Shown piece by piece: positions 1-9,537 of a stretch of 64,000 nucleotides of DNA. Made by a program: the position numbers and the translations under genes. The stretch comes from Pseudomonas sp. B21-056 (GTDB lineage Bacteria > Pseudomonadota > Gammaproteobacteria > Pseudomonadales > Pseudomonadaceae), in assembly GCF_026016325.1 (NCBI RefSeq), contig NZ_CP087203.1:620001-684000 (forward strand), given 5' to 3'. How positions within the stretch are numbered: position 1 is the stretch's first letter; each line of letters begins with the position of its first letter. Below the pieces are notes generated by a model. It made no database searches. It was not told the DNA's origin and worked only from the letters and a program-made list of their open reading frames with translations.

Positions 1-359
1 TTGAGCTGGCCCCGGCTGTCCGGACGACACAGCTCGGTGTGGCGCGGCAACTGTGCCACGATCACGCCAATGCCCTGGTTGCCGGCCCGCCAGACCACCT
101 GGTCGCCAGTGACCAGCGCCGGTAGGTTTGCACGCAGGTGGCAACGGAATACCTGGCCGGCCAGTTCGCCTTCACGGGCCTCGACCTCGACCTGCACACC
201 GAAGTGCGCGATCACCAGGCCGGTCTGTTCAGGACCCAGGTCGCCGCCTTCCAGGGCTTGCACCGCACTGGACTCGCGTTTGGCGGCGCGGGCAGCGCGC
301 TCGCCCTGGATCTTTTCGATGCGCCAGTTCTGACGACGATTGAGTTGGCGTTTGGCCAT
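1..359 (-). CDS. rsgA: Ribosome small-subunit-dependent GTPase RsgA, N-terminal part
   Basis: Read from the ATG at 359 on the minus strand, this encodes 119 residues starting [18 protein letters not shown] and running off the window edge. The basic start followed by an OB-fold-like stretch ([13 protein letters not shown], then [20 protein letters not shown]) is the N-terminal RNA-binding part of RsgA (YjeQ), the circularly permuted GTPase that helps late 30S subunit maturation. The GTPase and zinc domains lie outside the window. It is divergent from orn, with about 108 bases between the two starts, so both promoters must lie there. Identification rests on the N-terminus and on the rsgA/orn neighbourhood usual in gammaproteobacteria. 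Confidence 0.9.
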   Translation of the reverse strand, partial: MAKRQLNRRQNWRIEKIQGERAARAAKRESSAVQALEGGDLGPEQTGLVIAHFGVQVEVEAREGELAGQVFRCHLRANLPALVTGDQVVWRAGNQGIGVIVAQLPRHTELCRPDSRGQL

Positions 360-467
360 GGGTGTTCCGTATTAAAAATGCAGCGATTAGGTAAAACGGC
401 GGCGAGTTTAGCACGCCCGCAGGCTTGCCTAGGCTAAACTGCGCAGCTACTCCGAGGAGCCCTTCCT

Positions 468-1010
468 ATGCAAAATCCGCAGAACCTGATCTGGATCGAC
501 CTGGAAATGACCGGTCTGAACCCCGACACCGACGTCATCATCGAAATGGCCACCATCGTCACCGACAGTGACCTCAACACCCTGGCCGAAGGCCCGGTGA
601 TCGCGATCCACCACAGCGACGAGATCCTGGCCGGCATGGACGACTGGAACACCCGCCAGCACGGCGGCTCGGGCCTGACCCAGCGGGTACGCGAGAGCAA
701 GATCAGCATGGCCGAGGCCGAGGCCCAGACCATCGCCTTCCTGGAACAGTGGGTGCCAAAGGGCAAGTCGCCGATCTGCGGCAACAGCATCTGCCAGGAC
801 CGACGCTTCCTCTATACCCACATGAAGTCCCTGGAAAGCTACTTCCACTACCGCAACCTCGACGTCTCCACCCTCAAGGAACTGGCCGCCCGCTGGGCAC
901 CCGAAGTGCGTGACAGCTTCCAGAAGGGCGGCAGCCACCTGGCCCTGGACGACATCCGCGAGTCCATTGCCGAGCTGCAGCACTACCGCAAGCATTTCAT
1001 CAAGTTCTGA
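468..1010 (+). CDS. orn: Oligoribonuclease
   Basis: This is a 180-residue 3'-5' exoribonuclease that degrades the di- to pentanucleotides left by other RNases. In Pseudomonas it also removes pGpG, the breakdown product of cyclic di-GMP. The DEDDh active site is visible: Asp11 and Glu13 in WIDLEMTGL, an Asp near 111 in CQDRRF, and His157/Asp162 in SHLALDD. Length and motifs are full and typical. The ATG at 468 follows a GAGGAG-like ribosome site at about 453-458. It is divergent from rsgA, and a 118-base inverted repeat follows its stop. Confidence 0.97.
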   Translation: MQNPQNLIWIDLEMTGLNPDTDVIIEMATIVTDSDLNTLAEGPVIAIHHSDEILAGMDDWNTRQHGGSGLTQRVRESKISMAEAEAQTIAFLEQWVPKGKSPICGNSICQDRRFLYTHMKSLESYFHYRNLDVSTLKELAARWAPEVRDSFQKGGSHLALDDIRESIAELQHYRKHFIKF

Positions 1011-1019
1011 GGGCTCCCT

Positions 1020-1137
1020 GTAGGAGCTGCCGAGCGAAGCGAGGCTGCGATCTTTTCCCTGACAATTACGTCGTGAGCGAATGTCCGGAAGATCAAGATC
1101 AAAAGATCGCAGCCTCGCTTCGCTCGACAGCTCCTAC
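1020..1137. repeat. Intergenic inverted repeat, type B (TAGGAGCTGYCGAGCGAAGC)
   Basis: The two arms read TAGGAGCTG..GAGCGAAGCGAGGCTGCGATCTTTT and its near-perfect reverse complement ending in CAGCTCCTAC, separated by a short spacer. Transcribed, it would make a long hairpin just after the orn stop. The same element recurs at about 28986-29089, 37691-37802 and 61315-61405. Confidence 0.9.
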
Positions 1138-1167
1138 GGGTGCGTTCTCCTGCAAGGATCGTCGTCA

Positions 1168-1779
1168 ATGTTGCTGATGCTCTATCTGATCGCCATCACC
1201 GCCGAAGCCATGACCGGCGCCCTGTCCGCCGGGCGGCGGGGCATGGACTGGTTCGGCGTGGTGCTGATCGCCTGCGTCACGGCCCTGGGCGGCGGTTCGG
1301 TGCGTGACGTGCTGCTCGGTCACTACCCGCTCACCTGGGTCAAGCACCCGGAGTACCTGGTGCTGACCACTGCAGCGGCGATGCTGACGGTGTTCCTGGC
1401 GCGCTGGATGCGCCATCTGCGCTCGATGTTCCTGGTGCTCGACGCCGTGGGCCTGGTGGCGTTCACGCTGATCGGCTGCATGACGGCCCTGGAAATGGGC
1501 CATGGCATGTTGGTGGCGTCGGTCAGCGGGGTCATTACCGGGGTGTTCGGCGGCATCCTGCGGGATATCTTCTGTAACGATATTCCGCTGATCTTCCGTC
1601 GCGAGTTATATGCCAGCGTCTCGTTTGCCGCCGCATGGTGCTATCTACTCTGCGTTTATCTGCAATTACCGAGTGAACAGGCGGTGCTCATCACCTTGTT
1701 CGGCGGTTTCCTGCTGCGGCTCCTGGCGATCCGCTTTCACTGGGAAATGCCGAAGTTCGTCTATAACGACGAGATCTGA
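1168..1779 (+). CDS. TRIC/YicG-family (UPF0126) inner-membrane protein
   Basis: A 203-residue, very hydrophobic protein with about seven membrane segments. It shows two internal repeats, each with the glycine-rich GGGSVRD / GGILRD signature (LGGGSVRDVLLG near residue 50, FGGILRDIFCND near 130). This is the layout of the bacterial UPF0126 family, which is homologous to trimeric intracellular cation channels. The ATG at 1168 is used because an earlier in-frame ATG at 1081 lies inside the type B repeat. It converges with queG, and the last 19 bases overlap that gene's 3' end. The physiological ion is not known from sequence. Confidence 0.85.
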   Translation: MLLMLYLIAITAEAMTGALSAGRRGMDWFGVVLIACVTALGGGSVRDVLLGHYPLTWVKHPEYLVLTTAAAMLTVFLARWMRHLRSMFLVLDAVGLVAFTLIGCMTALEMGHGMLVASVSGVITGVFGGILRDIFCNDIPLIFRRELYASVSFAAAWCYLLCVYLQLPSEQAVLITLFGGFLLRLLAIRFHWEMPKFVYNDEI

Positions 1780-2840
1780 CGTTCAGCGTGCTGGCGCAGC
1801 GCCCATTCCACATGCTCGCGCACCAGGTCCGAGGGGTGATCGCGCCGTGCTTCCAGGGCCTGCATCACTGGAATCGTTGATGGCGCATTGCCCAGGCCTA
1901 CCGCCAGGTTGCGCAGCCAGCGTTCATAGCCCGCACGGCGCAGCGGCGAGCCTTCGGTGCTCTTGAGAAAGGTTTCCTCGTCCCACAGGAACAGTTCGGC
2001 CAGCCCGGCATTGTCCAGGTTGTGGCGTGGCTTGAAATCGTTTTCTCCGGACGGCCGGGCGAAACGGTTCCACGGACAGACGATCTGACAGTCATCACAA
2101 CCGAACACCCGGTTGCCGATCAACGGGCGCAGTTCTTCAGGGATGGCGCTTTTCAGCTCGATGGTCAGGTAGGAAATGCAGCGGCGGGCGTCCAGTACGT
2201 AGGGGCCGATGAAAGCATTGGTCGGACAGATGTCCAGGCACGCGGTGCATTTTCCACAATGTTCGCTGGCGTGGGGCGGGTCCACCGGCAATGGCAGGTC
2301 GACAAACAGCTCGCTCAGGAAGAAGTAGCTGCCGGCCTTGCGGTTCAGCACCAGGGTGTTCTTGCCGATCCAGCCGAGGCCGGCCTGTTCGGCGATGGCT
2401 TTCTCCAGGACCGGTGCGCTGTCGACGAAGGCGCGGTAGCCGAAGGGGCCGATGACCGCCTGGATTTTTTCTGCCAGTTGCTGCACGCGTTTACGGATCA
2501 ATTTGTGGTAATCGCGGCCCAACGCATAACGCGAGACGTAGGCTTTTTCCGGTTGGCCGAGCATCTGCGCCATGTGCGTGTCGCCCGGCAGGTAGTCCAT
2601 GCGCAGGGACACCACCCGCAGCGTGCCCGGCACCAGTTCCTCGGGGTGCGAGCGCTTGCTGCCGTGGGCGCCCATGTAGTCCATTTCACCGTGGTAGCCC
2701 GCATCGAGCCAGCGCTGCAGGTGTTGCTCATGCTCGCCAAGGTCCAGTCCGCTGATGCCGACTTGCTGGAAACCCAGCTCGCGGCCCCAGTCCTTGATGG
2801 ATTGGGCGAGGGCGGGGAGATCGGTGGGAATGGCAGGCAT
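1761..2840 (-). CDS. queG: Epoxyqueuosine reductase
   Basis: A 359-residue cobalamin-dependent iron-sulphur enzyme that reduces epoxyqueuosine to queuosine at the wobble base of tRNA Asp, Asn, His and Tyr. Two ferredoxin-like cysteine clusters are present: CGKCTACLDICPTNAF and CDDCQIVCPWNRF. The start MPAIPTDLPALAQSIKDWGRELGF fits the family; reading further upstream would add an unrelated extension. It is divergent from nnr with 63 bases between starts and overlaps the 3' end of the TRIC-family gene by 19 bases. Confidence 0.96.
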   Translation of the reverse strand: MPAIPTDLPALAQSIKDWGRELGFQQVGISGLDLGEHEQHLQRWLDAGYHGEMDYMGAHGSKRSHPEELVPGTLRVVSLRMDYLPGDTHMAQMLGQPEKAYVSRYALGRDYHKLIRKRVQQLAEKIQAVIGPFGYRAFVDSAPVLEKAIAEQAGLGWIGKNTLVLNRKAGSYFFLSELFVDLPLPVDPPHASEHCGKCTACLDICPTNAFIGPYVLDARRCISYLTIELKSAIPEELRPLIGNRVFGCDDCQIVCPWNRFARPSGENDFKPRHNLDNAGLAELFLWDEETFLKSTEGSPLRRAGYERWLRNLAVGLGNAPSTIPVMQALEARRDHPSDLVREHVEWALRQHAERQISSL

Positions 2841-2903
2841 GAGGCGAGAGAAACCGGAGCTGAGATGCGTATAATTCTGCCAGACATCGGAGCCCGAAGA
2901 CGC

Positions 2904-4403
2904 ATGCCGCACACTAAAGATGATTTTCCCGACGCGCTGTACAGTGCCGCGCAGGTCCGGGCCCTTGACGCACAGCTGATTGCGGCAGGCACCACCGGCT
3001 TCGAATTGATGCAGCGAGCGGCCCGCGCCACCTGGCGAGCGATCGTCCGGCGCTGGCCGGATGCTGGCGAACTGACCGTGCTCGCCGGCCACGGCAACAA
3101 CGCCGGCGACGGTTACCTGGTGGCGACCCTGGCCCGGCGTGGAGGCTGGTCGGTGCGGGTCCTGACGGTGGGGGAGCCCCGCCGTCTGCAGGGTGACGCC
3201 GCCAACGCCCACGCCGAGGCTGTCGCGGTGGGTGTGCCGGTGGAGCCGTGGTCGGACGAGTCCGAATTGCGTGGCGTGCTGCTGGATGCATTGCTCGGTA
3301 CGGGCTTGAGTGGCGAGGTGCGCGAGCCTTATGTCCGGGCTATCGACACGATCAACGTCAGTGGCCTTCCGGTCGCCGCGGTGGATATCCCCTCCGGGCT
3401 GTGTGCCGATACCGGTCGGGTGCTGGGCACGGCGGTGTCTGCTGACCTGACCGTAACTTTTATTGGTTTGAAGCTCGGCCTGTTCACTGGCGATGCGGCG
3501 GACCGGGTCGGTGAGTTGGTATTCAACGACCTCCACGCCGATCCGGACCTCGTTGAAGCGGCGCCGGTCAGTGCCCGACTGCTCTCACCCCATAATCTGC
3601 CGCGTCTGACGCCTCGCGTGCCTACTTCCCACAAAGGCTCCTTCGGGCACGTCCTGTTGATCGGCGGCGACCGGGGGTTTGGCGGCGCTATTCAGATGAG
3701 CGCCGAAAGCGCCCTGCGTTGCGGCGCGGGCATGGTTTCCATGGCGACCCGCAGCGAGCATGTCGGCGCTGCGCTGACCCGTTTGCCAGAGGTCATGGTG
3801 CAGGGCACCCATTCGGCGAACCAGTTGATGGGTTTGCTCGAGCAAGCCGATGTGTTGGTGGTCGGGCCGGGGTTGGGCCAGGCGGCGTGGGGCCGCAGCT
3901 TGCTGTCGGCGGCGGCCAATGCGCCGTTGCCACAGGTGTGGGACGCCGATGCGCTGAATCTGCTGAGTGCCGGTGCGGTCAGCCTGCCCGAAGATTGCGT
4001 GATCACCCCGCACCCGGGCGAGGCCGCGCGGCTTTTGGGGATCTCCACGGCCCAGGTGCAGGCTGATCGTCCGGCAGCGGTTCATGCATTGAGCAAAAAA
4101 TACACAGCCACGGTGATTCTCAAGGGCGCTGGCAGTCTGATTGCCAGCCCGGACGGTCGCCTGGCTATTTGCAGTCAGGGCCATCCGGCCATGGCCACCG
4201 CTGGTCTGGGGGATGTGCTGGCCGGGGTGATCGGCGCCTTGCTCGCCCAGGGGCTGGCGGGCTTCGAGGCCGCGTGCCTGGCCGTCTGGCTGCACGCCAA
4301 TGCCGGTGCGCAAGCCGGCCGGTCGGGCCGGGGGCTGGCGGCGACTGACCTGATCCCGGCCATTCGTCAGTTGTTGGAGGAGCAATCACCTTGTCTGAAG
4401 TAA
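2904..4403 (+). CDS. nnr: Bifunctional NAD(P)H-hydrate epimerase / ADP-dependent NAD(P)H-hydrate dehydratase
   Basis: A 499-residue repair enzyme that converts damaged hydrated NAD(P)H back to NAD(P)H. The N-terminal half is a YjeF-N epimerase domain (AGHGNNAGDGYLVA near residues 60-75). The C-terminal half is a ribokinase-fold dehydratase (GSFGHVLLIGGDRGFGGA, then VVGPGLGQ, then GHPAMATAGLGDVLAGVIGALLAQG). The start MPHTKDDFPDALYSAAQ at 2904 is taken because it aligns with the family; upstream codons overlap the queG start. The tsaE TTG start lies inside its last codons, so the two genes are translationally coupled. Confidence 0.96.
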   Translation: MPHTKDDFPDALYSAAQVRALDAQLIAAGTTGFELMQRAARATWRAIVRRWPDAGELTVLAGHGNNAGDGYLVATLARRGGWSVRVLTVGEPRRLQGDAANAHAEAVAVGVPVEPWSDESELRGVLLDALLGTGLSGEVREPYVRAIDTINVSGLPVAAVDIPSGLCADTGRVLGTAVSADLTVTFIGLKLGLFTGDAADRVGELVFNDLHADPDLVEAAPVSARLLSPHNLPRLTPRVPTSHKGSFGHVLLIGGDRGFGGAIQMSAESALRCGAGMVSMATRSEHVGAALTRLPEVMVQGTHSANQLMGLLEQADVLVVGPGLGQAAWGRSLLSAAANAPLPQVWDADALNLLSAGAVSLPEDCVITPHPGEAARLLGISTAQVQADRPAAVHALSKKYTATVILKGAGSLIASPDGRLAICSQGHPAMATAGLGDVLAGVIGALLAQGLAGFEAACLAVWLHANAGAQAGRSGRGLAATDLIPAIRQLLEEQSPCLK

Positions 4404-4858
4404 CCCTGTACGTGGCTGACGAACAAGCCATGACGGAATTGGGTGCCCGCATTGCGCGCATCACGGCGGGCCATGGCCTGGTTTTTCTCGTGGGCGACCT
4501 CGGTGCGGGGAAAACCACGCTGTCCAGGGGCATCATTCGCGGCCTCGGACACGTCGGTGCGGTAAAAAGCCCTACGTTCACCTTGGTCGAGCCCTATGAG
4601 GTCGGCGACATTCGCGCCTTCCATTTTGACCTGTACCGACTGGTGGACCCCGAAGAGCTGGAATTTCTCGGCATTCGCGATTATTTCGAAGATGACGCCT
4701 TGTGCCTGATCGAATGGCCCGACAAGGGTGCAGGCTTTTTGCCAAAGCCTGACCTGACCATTACCATTGGCGCGCAGAACGGCGGGCGTTCGCTGAAACT
4801 GACGCCGCAAGGCTCGCGAGGCGAGTCGTGGTGTGCCGCGTTGGCACTGGAAAACTAA
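4391..4858 (+). CDS. tsaE: tRNA threonylcarbamoyladenosine biosynthesis ATPase TsaE
   Basis: A 155-residue P-loop protein that works with TsaB and TsaD to make t6A37 in ANN-decoding tRNAs. The Walker A motif GDLGAGKTTLSRGI is near residue 36, followed by VKSPTFTLVEPY and HFDLYRL, both typical of TsaE. It starts at a TTG, 13 bases before the end of nnr, with a GGAGGAGC ribosome site just upstream inside nnr. The amidase gene follows with almost no gap, so nnr-tsaE-amiB-mutL-miaA form one operon. Confidence 0.95.
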   Translation: MSEVTLYVADEQAMTELGARIARITAGHGLVFLVGDLGAGKTTLSRGIIRGLGHVGAVKSPTFTLVEPYEVGDIRAFHFDLYRLVDPEELEFLGIRDYFEDDALCLIEWPDKGAGFLPKPDLTITIGAQNGGRSLKLTPQGSRGESWCAALALEN

Positions 4859-4864
4859 TTGATG

Positions 4865-6292
4865 ATGGGGTTTGGTATGCGCTTTCGCGCGGTGGTTGCT
4901 GTCGTAGGACTGTTGCTTACGGCACTGGCCGTCGATGCTGTGGCTGAGACAAAGGTCAACAGCGTTCGCCTCTGGCGAGCGCCGGACAACACTCGGCTGG
5001 TGTTCGACCTGACAGGGCCGGTGCAGCACAGCGTATTCACCCTGACGGCCCCGGATCGCCTGGTGATCGACATCAATGGCGCATCCCTTGGCGCGCCACT
5101 GAACGTGGCCACTGCCAACACGCCGATTACCGCGATGCGGTCGGCCCAGCGTACGCCGACCGACCTGCGGGTGGTCATCGACCTGAAAAAAGCCGTGACT
5201 CCGAAAAGTTTCACCCTGGCCCCGAATGCCCAGTACGGCAACCGGCTGGTGGTGGACCTGTTCGACAACCCGGCCGACGCCGCGCCACCCCCACCGGCGC
5301 CGACCAATGTCGCCACGGTACCGGCGGTGCCGGTCACGCCGACCGAGCCTGCGATCAAGCTGCCACCGGCTCCGGCCGGCAAGCGCGACATCATTGTGGT
5401 GATCGACGCCGGTCACGGCGGCGAAGACCCGGGTGCCTCCGGTTCGCGCGGCCAGCATGAAAAAGACGTGGTGCTGTCCATCGCCCGCGAGCTGCAGCGC
5501 CAGATCAATGGCATGAAAGGCTTCCGTGCCGAACTGACCCGTACCGGCGACTATTTCATTCCATTGCGTGGCCGTACCGAAATCGCCCGCAAGAAAGGCG
5601 CCGACCTGTTCGTTTCCATCCACGCCGACGCAGCCCCTTCGGCGGCGGCCTTCGGCGCCTCGGTGTTTGCTTTGTCCGACCGGGGCGCGACTTCCGAGAC
5701 CGCCCGCTGGCTGGCCGACAGCGAAAACCGTTCCGACCTGATCGGCGGTGCCGGCAACGTCAGTCTCGACGACAAGGACCGCATGCTGGCCGGTGTGTTG
5801 CTCGATTTGTCGATGACCGCCTCGTTGACCTCGAGCCTGAACGTCGGCCAGAAAGTCTTGAGCAACATTGGCCGCGTCACGCCCCTGCACAAACAGCGCG
5901 TCGAACAGGCCGGGTTCATGGTGCTCAAGTCCCCGGACATCCCGTCGATCCTGGTGGAAACCGGCTTCATCTCCAACTCCAACGAGGCCTCCAAGCTGTC
6001 GTCGTCCAGCCACCAGCAGGCACTGGCCCGTTCCATCAGCAGTGGCGTGCGCCAGTTCTTCCAGCAGAACCCACCGCCGGGCACCTACATCGCCTGGCTG
6101 CGTGATTCCGGCAAGATCGCCCAGGGGCCGCGGGACCATCGGGTCAGCGCCGGCGAAACCCTGGCGATGATCGCCGTGCGTTACCAGGTGTCGCCCGCGA
6201 CCCTGCGCAGCGCCAACAACCTCAAGAGTGATGAGCTGAAGATCGGCCAGACCCTGACCATTCCCGGCAACGAAGTGGCGTCCAAGCAATGA
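4865..6292 (+). CDS. amiB: N-acetylmuramoyl-L-alanine amidase with AMIN and LysM domains
   Basis: A periplasmic zinc amidase of about 475 residues that cuts the peptide stems from peptidoglycan during cell separation. In order it has a signal peptide ending near VDAVAETK, an AMIN domain (about 28-140), a proline-rich linker (PPPPAPTN), an Amidase_3 catalytic domain ([16 protein letters not shown], then SIHADA, then VETGFISN) and a C-terminal LysM domain ([27 protein letters not shown]). Starts at 4862, 4865 and 4877 are all possible; 4877 has the best-spaced upstream purine run. It overlaps mutL by four bases (ATGA). Confidence 0.94.
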   Translation: MGFGMRFRAVVAVVGLLLTALAVDAVAETKVNSVRLWRAPDNTRLVFDLTGPVQHSVFTLTAPDRLVIDINGASLGAPLNVATANTPITAMRSAQRTPTDLRVVIDLKKAVTPKSFTLAPNAQYGNRLVVDLFDNPADAAPPPPAPTNVATVPAVPVTPTEPAIKLPPAPAGKRDIIVVIDAGHGGEDPGASGSRGQHEKDVVLSIARELQRQINGMKGFRAELTRTGDYFIPLRGRTEIARKKGADLFVSIHADAAPSAAAFGASVFALSDRGATSETARWLADSENRSDLIGGAGNVSLDDKDRMLAGVLLDLSMTASLTSSLNVGQKVLSNIGRVTPLHKQRVEQAGFMVLKSPDIPSILVETGFISNSNEASKLSSSSHQQALARSISSGVRQFFQQNPPPGTYIAWLRDSGKIAQGPRDHRVSAGETLAMIAVRYQVSPATLRSANNLKSDELKIGQTLTIPGNEVASKQ

Positions 6293-8202
6293 GCGATGAA
6301 CTGATTGGCAGCAACGCCCGCATCGAGTTGCTCAGCCCCCGGCTGGCGAACCAGATCGCCGCCGGTGAGGTGGTGGAGCGCCCGGCGTCGGTCATCAAGG
6401 AGTTGCTGGAGAACAGCCTCGACTCCGGGGCCAAGCGCATCGATGTGGATGTCGAGCAGGGTGGCGTCAAGCTGCTGCGGGTGCGTGATGACGGTGGCGG
6501 TATTTCTTCCGACGACCTGCCGCTGGCCCTGGCGCGTCACGCCACCAGCAAGATCCGCGACCTGGAGGACCTCGAACGGGTCATGAGCCTGGGGTTTCGT
6601 GGTGAAGCGCTGGCCTCCATCAGTTCGGTGTCGCGCCTGACGCTCACCTCCCGTACCCGGGATGCCGAGCAGGCCTGGCAGGTCGAGACCGAAGGCCGGG
6701 ACATGGCCTCACGCGTCCAGCCCGCGGCCCACCCGGTGGGCACTTCGGTGGAAGTGCGCGACCTGTTCTTCAACACCCCGGCCCGGCGCAAGTTCCTCAA
6801 GGCCGAAAAGACCGAATTCGATCATCTGCAGGAAGTCATCAAGCGCCTGGCCCTGGCGCGTTTTGACGTAGCGTTCCACTTGCGCCACAACGGCAAGACC
6901 ATCCTCAGCCTGCACGAGGCCCGTGACGATGCGGCCCGTGCCCGGCGTGTAGGTGCGGTGTGCGGCGCGGGTTTCCTGGAACAGGCATTGCCCATCGAGG
7001 TGGAGCGCAATGGCCTGCACCTGTGGGGTTGGGTCGGGTTGCCGACGTTCTCCCGCAGCCAGGCGGACTTGCAGTATTTCTACGTGAATGGCCGGGCGGT
7101 GCGCGACAAGCTGGTGGCCCATGCGGTGCGCCAGGCCTATCGCGACGTGTTGTTCAACGGCCGGCATCCGACCTTCGTGTTGTTTTTCGAAGTCGATCCG
7201 GCGGTGGTGGACGTCAACGTGCACCCGACCAAGCATGAAGTGCGCTTCCGGGACGGGCGCATGGTTCACGATTTCCTCTACGGCACCTTGCACCGCGCCT
7301 TGGGCGACGTGCGTCCGGAAGACCAGCTCGCGGCACCGGCTGCGGTGGCGGGCATGGTTCGGCCGACAGGGCTGGATGCCGGCGAGTTCGGACCACAGGG
7401 CGAAATGAGCCTGGCGGCCAATGCCTTGCTCGAACAGCCTCAGGCCCAGCCGACTTACAACAGCCCTGGCGCGGGTGCCGGCAGCGGCTATCAGTACCAG
7501 TACACGCCGCGCCCGCAGTCGAACGTGCCGGCGGCCGAGGCCCAGGCGGCCTATCGCGAGTTCTTCAAGCCTTTGCCGGAAACCGGGGCCGCAGCATTGC
7601 CCGACGGCCAGGGCGATATCCCGCCCCTGGGTTATGCGCTGGCGCAGCTCAAAGGCATCTATATCCTTGCGGAAAATGCCCAGGGCCTGGTCCTGGTGGA
7701 CATGCACGCGGCCCACGAGCGGATCATGTACGAGCGGCTGAAGATCGCCATGGCCAGCGAAGGCCTGAGCGGCCAGCCGTTGTTGGTGCCTGAATCCCTG
7801 GCGGTCAGCCAGCGCGAAGCCGATTGTGCCGAAGAACACGTGAGCTGGTTCCAGCGCCTGGGCTTCGAACTGCAGCGCCTGGGCCCGGAAACCCTGGCGA
7901 TCCGGCAGATCCCGGCCTTGCTGAAACAGGCCGAGGCCAATCGACTGGTCAGCGACGTGCTGGCGGACCTGATGGAATACGGCACCAGCGACTGCATCCA
8001 GGCGCACCTGAACGAATTGCTCGGCACCATGGCCTGCCACGGCGCGATCCGTGCGAACCGGCGCCTGGCCCTGCCGGAAATGAACGGTTTGCTGCGGGAC
8101 ATGGAAAACACCGAGCGCAGTGGCCAATGCAACCATGGCCGGCCGACCTGGACCCAATTGGGCCTGGACGACCTGGACAAACTGTTCCTGCGTGGTCGCT
8201 GA
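6289..8202 (+). CDS. mutL: DNA mismatch repair protein MutL
   Basis: A 637-residue mismatch-repair matchmaker between MutS and the downstream machinery. The N-terminal GHKL ATPase motifs are all visible: [41 protein letters not shown] and [12 protein letters not shown] Gln/Pro/Ala-rich linker (about 370-430) leads to the C-terminal dimerisation domain. That domain contains [12 protein letters not shown], which fits the DQHAX2EX4E endonuclease motif with Met for Gln, as in other species lacking MutH. Start and stop overlap the neighbouring genes by four bases (ATGA) and one base. Confidence 0.97.
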   Translation: MSDELIGSNARIELLSPRLANQIAAGEVVERPASVIKELLENSLDSGAKRIDVDVEQGGVKLLRVRDDGGGISSDDLPLALARHATSKIRDLEDLERVMSLGFRGEALASISSVSRLTLTSRTRDAEQAWQVETEGRDMASRVQPAAHPVGTSVEVRDLFFNTPARRKFLKAEKTEFDHLQEVIKRLALARFDVAFHLRHNGKTILSLHEARDDAARARRVGAVCGAGFLEQALPIEVERNGLHLWGWVGLPTFSRSQADLQYFYVNGRAVRDKLVAHAVRQAYRDVLFNGRHPTFVLFFEVDPAVVDVNVHPTKHEVRFRDGRMVHDFLYGTLHRALGDVRPEDQLAAPAAVAGMVRPTGLDAGEFGPQGEMSLAANALLEQPQAQPTYNSPGAGAGSGYQYQYTPRPQSNVPAAEAQAAYREFFKPLPETGAAALPDGQGDIPPLGYALAQLKGIYILAENAQGLVLVDMHAAHERIMYERLKIAMASEGLSGQPLLVPESLAVSQREADCAEEHVSWFQRLGFELQRLGPETLAIRQIPALLKQAEANRLVSDVLADLMEYGTSDCIQAHLNELLGTMACHGAIRANRRLALPEMNGLLRDMENTERSGQCNHGRPTWTQLGLDDLDKLFLRGR

Positions 8203-9173
8203 TGAGCCCGCTGCCCCCCGCGATTTTCCTGATGGGCCCGACCGCCGCCGGCAAGACCGACCTGGCCATCGAACTGACCAAGGTCCTGCCGTGCGAGCTG
8301 ATCAGCGTCGATTCGGCACTGGTCTACCGCGGCATGGACATCGGCACGGCCAAGCCGTCGAAGGCGCTGCTGGCGGAATTTCCCCACCGGCTGATCGACA
8401 TCCTGGACCCGGCCGAAGCTTACTCGGCGGCGGATTTCCGGCGTGATGCCCTCCAGGCCATGGCCGACATCACCGCACGGGGCAAGATTCCGCTGCTGGT
8501 GGGCGGGACGATGCTGTATTACAAGGCCCTGATCGATGGGCTGGCCGACATGCCGGCGGCGGATCCCGAAGTACGTGCGCAAATCGAAGAAGAGGCTGCG
8601 CGCCTCGGCTGGCAGGCCCTGCACGCGCAATTGGCGGTCATCGACCCGGAGTCGGCGGCACGTATCCACCCCAACGATCCGCAGCGGCTGAGCCGGGCCC
8701 TGGAGGTTTATCGGGTCAGCGGCCAGAGCATGACGGCCCTGCGCCAGCGACAATCTGCGCAAAGTACTGAAGCAGCCGCTTCGGGACTGCAACAATTACC
8801 CTATACTGTCGCGAATCTGGCCATCGCCCCGGCGAACCGGCAAGTGCTGCACCGTCGAATTGAACAAAGATTCACATTGATGTTGGAACAGGGATTCATC
8901 GACGAGGTCGTAGCCCTGCGTGAGCGAAGTGACCTGCATGCCGGGTTGCCGTCTATACGTGCGGTGGGTTATCGACAAGTCTGGGATTATCTGGACGGCA
9001 AGCTGACGTCAGCCGAGATGCAGGAGCGTGGGGTCATTGCCACGCGCCAGTTGGCGAAGCGCCAGTTCACCTGGCTGCGTAGCTGGACTGACCTGCATTG
9101 GCTCGACAGTCTCGATTGCGACAATCTGCCACGCGCCTTGAAATACCTTGGGACCGTCTCCATATTGAGCTGA
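8202..9173 (+). CDS. miaA: tRNA dimethylallyltransferase
   Basis: A 323-residue enzyme that adds a dimethylallyl group to A37 of tRNAs reading UNN codons. The P-loop [11 protein letters not shown] is at residues 13-23, followed by [20 protein letters not shown] and the family motif [11 protein letters not shown]. The ATG at 8202 shares one base with the mutL stop. The last 400 bases are somewhat richer in A/T than the rest. hfq follows after 91 bases, the usual gammaproteobacterial order. Confidence 0.97.
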   Translation: MSPLPPAIFLMGPTAAGKTDLAIELTKVLPCELISVDSALVYRGMDIGTAKPSKALLAEFPHRLIDILDPAEAYSAADFRRDALQAMADITARGKIPLLVGGTMLYYKALIDGLADMPAADPEVRAQIEEEAARLGWQALHAQLAVIDPESAARIHPNDPQRLSRALEVYRVSGQSMTALRQRQSAQSTEAAASGLQQLPYTVANLAIAPANRQVLHRRIEQRFTLMLEQGFIDEVVALRERSDLHAGLPSIRAVGYRQVWDYLDGKLTSAEMQERGVIATRQLAKRQFTWLRSWTDLHWLDSLDCDNLPRALKYLGTVSILS

Positions 9174-9264
9174 GTCCTTGCAATTGCCGTCTACCCTTGG
9201 GGGTGTGACGGCCAAAGCCATCTGATTCCGATTTTTATTATTGATCCTTAAAGGAGTGCGGCAC

Positions 9265-9525
9265 ATGTCAAAAGGGCATTCGCTACAAGACCCTTACTTG
9301 AACACTTTACGTAAAGAGAAAGTCGGGGTGTCCATCTATCTGGTCAACGGGATCAAACTGCAAGGCACGATCGAGTCTTTCGACCAGTTCGTCATCCTGC
9401 TGAAAAACACCGTCAGCCAGATGGTCTACAAGCACGCTATCTCGACAGTCGTGCCGGTTCGTCCAATTCGTCTGCCAAGCGCAACCGAATCCGAAGGCGG
9501 TGACGCTGAACCGGGTAACGCCTGA
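9265..9525 (+). CDS. hfq: RNA-binding chaperone Hfq
   Basis: An 86-residue Sm-like hexameric RNA chaperone that pairs small RNAs with mRNAs and, in Pseudomonas, represses catabolic mRNAs together with Crc. Sm1 ([25 protein letters not shown]) and Sm2 ([12 protein letters not shown]) are intact. The C-terminal tail is short, as usual in pseudomonads. It has an AAGGAG ribosome site at 9251-9255. hflX follows 12 bases after its stop. Confidence 0.98.
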   Translation: MSKGHSLQDPYLNTLRKEKVGVSIYLVNGIKLQGTIESFDQFVILLKNTVSQMVYKHAISTVVPVRPIRLPSATESEGGDAEPGNA

Positions 9526-9537
9526 TAGGAGTCTCCT

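Noticed and set aside
4367..6289. Long minus-strand open frame (640 codons) opposite tsaE and the amidase gene
   Set aside because: Its protein is Gly/Gln/His-rich without domains, and the plus strand holds two well-supported genes; long antisense frames are expected at this GC content.
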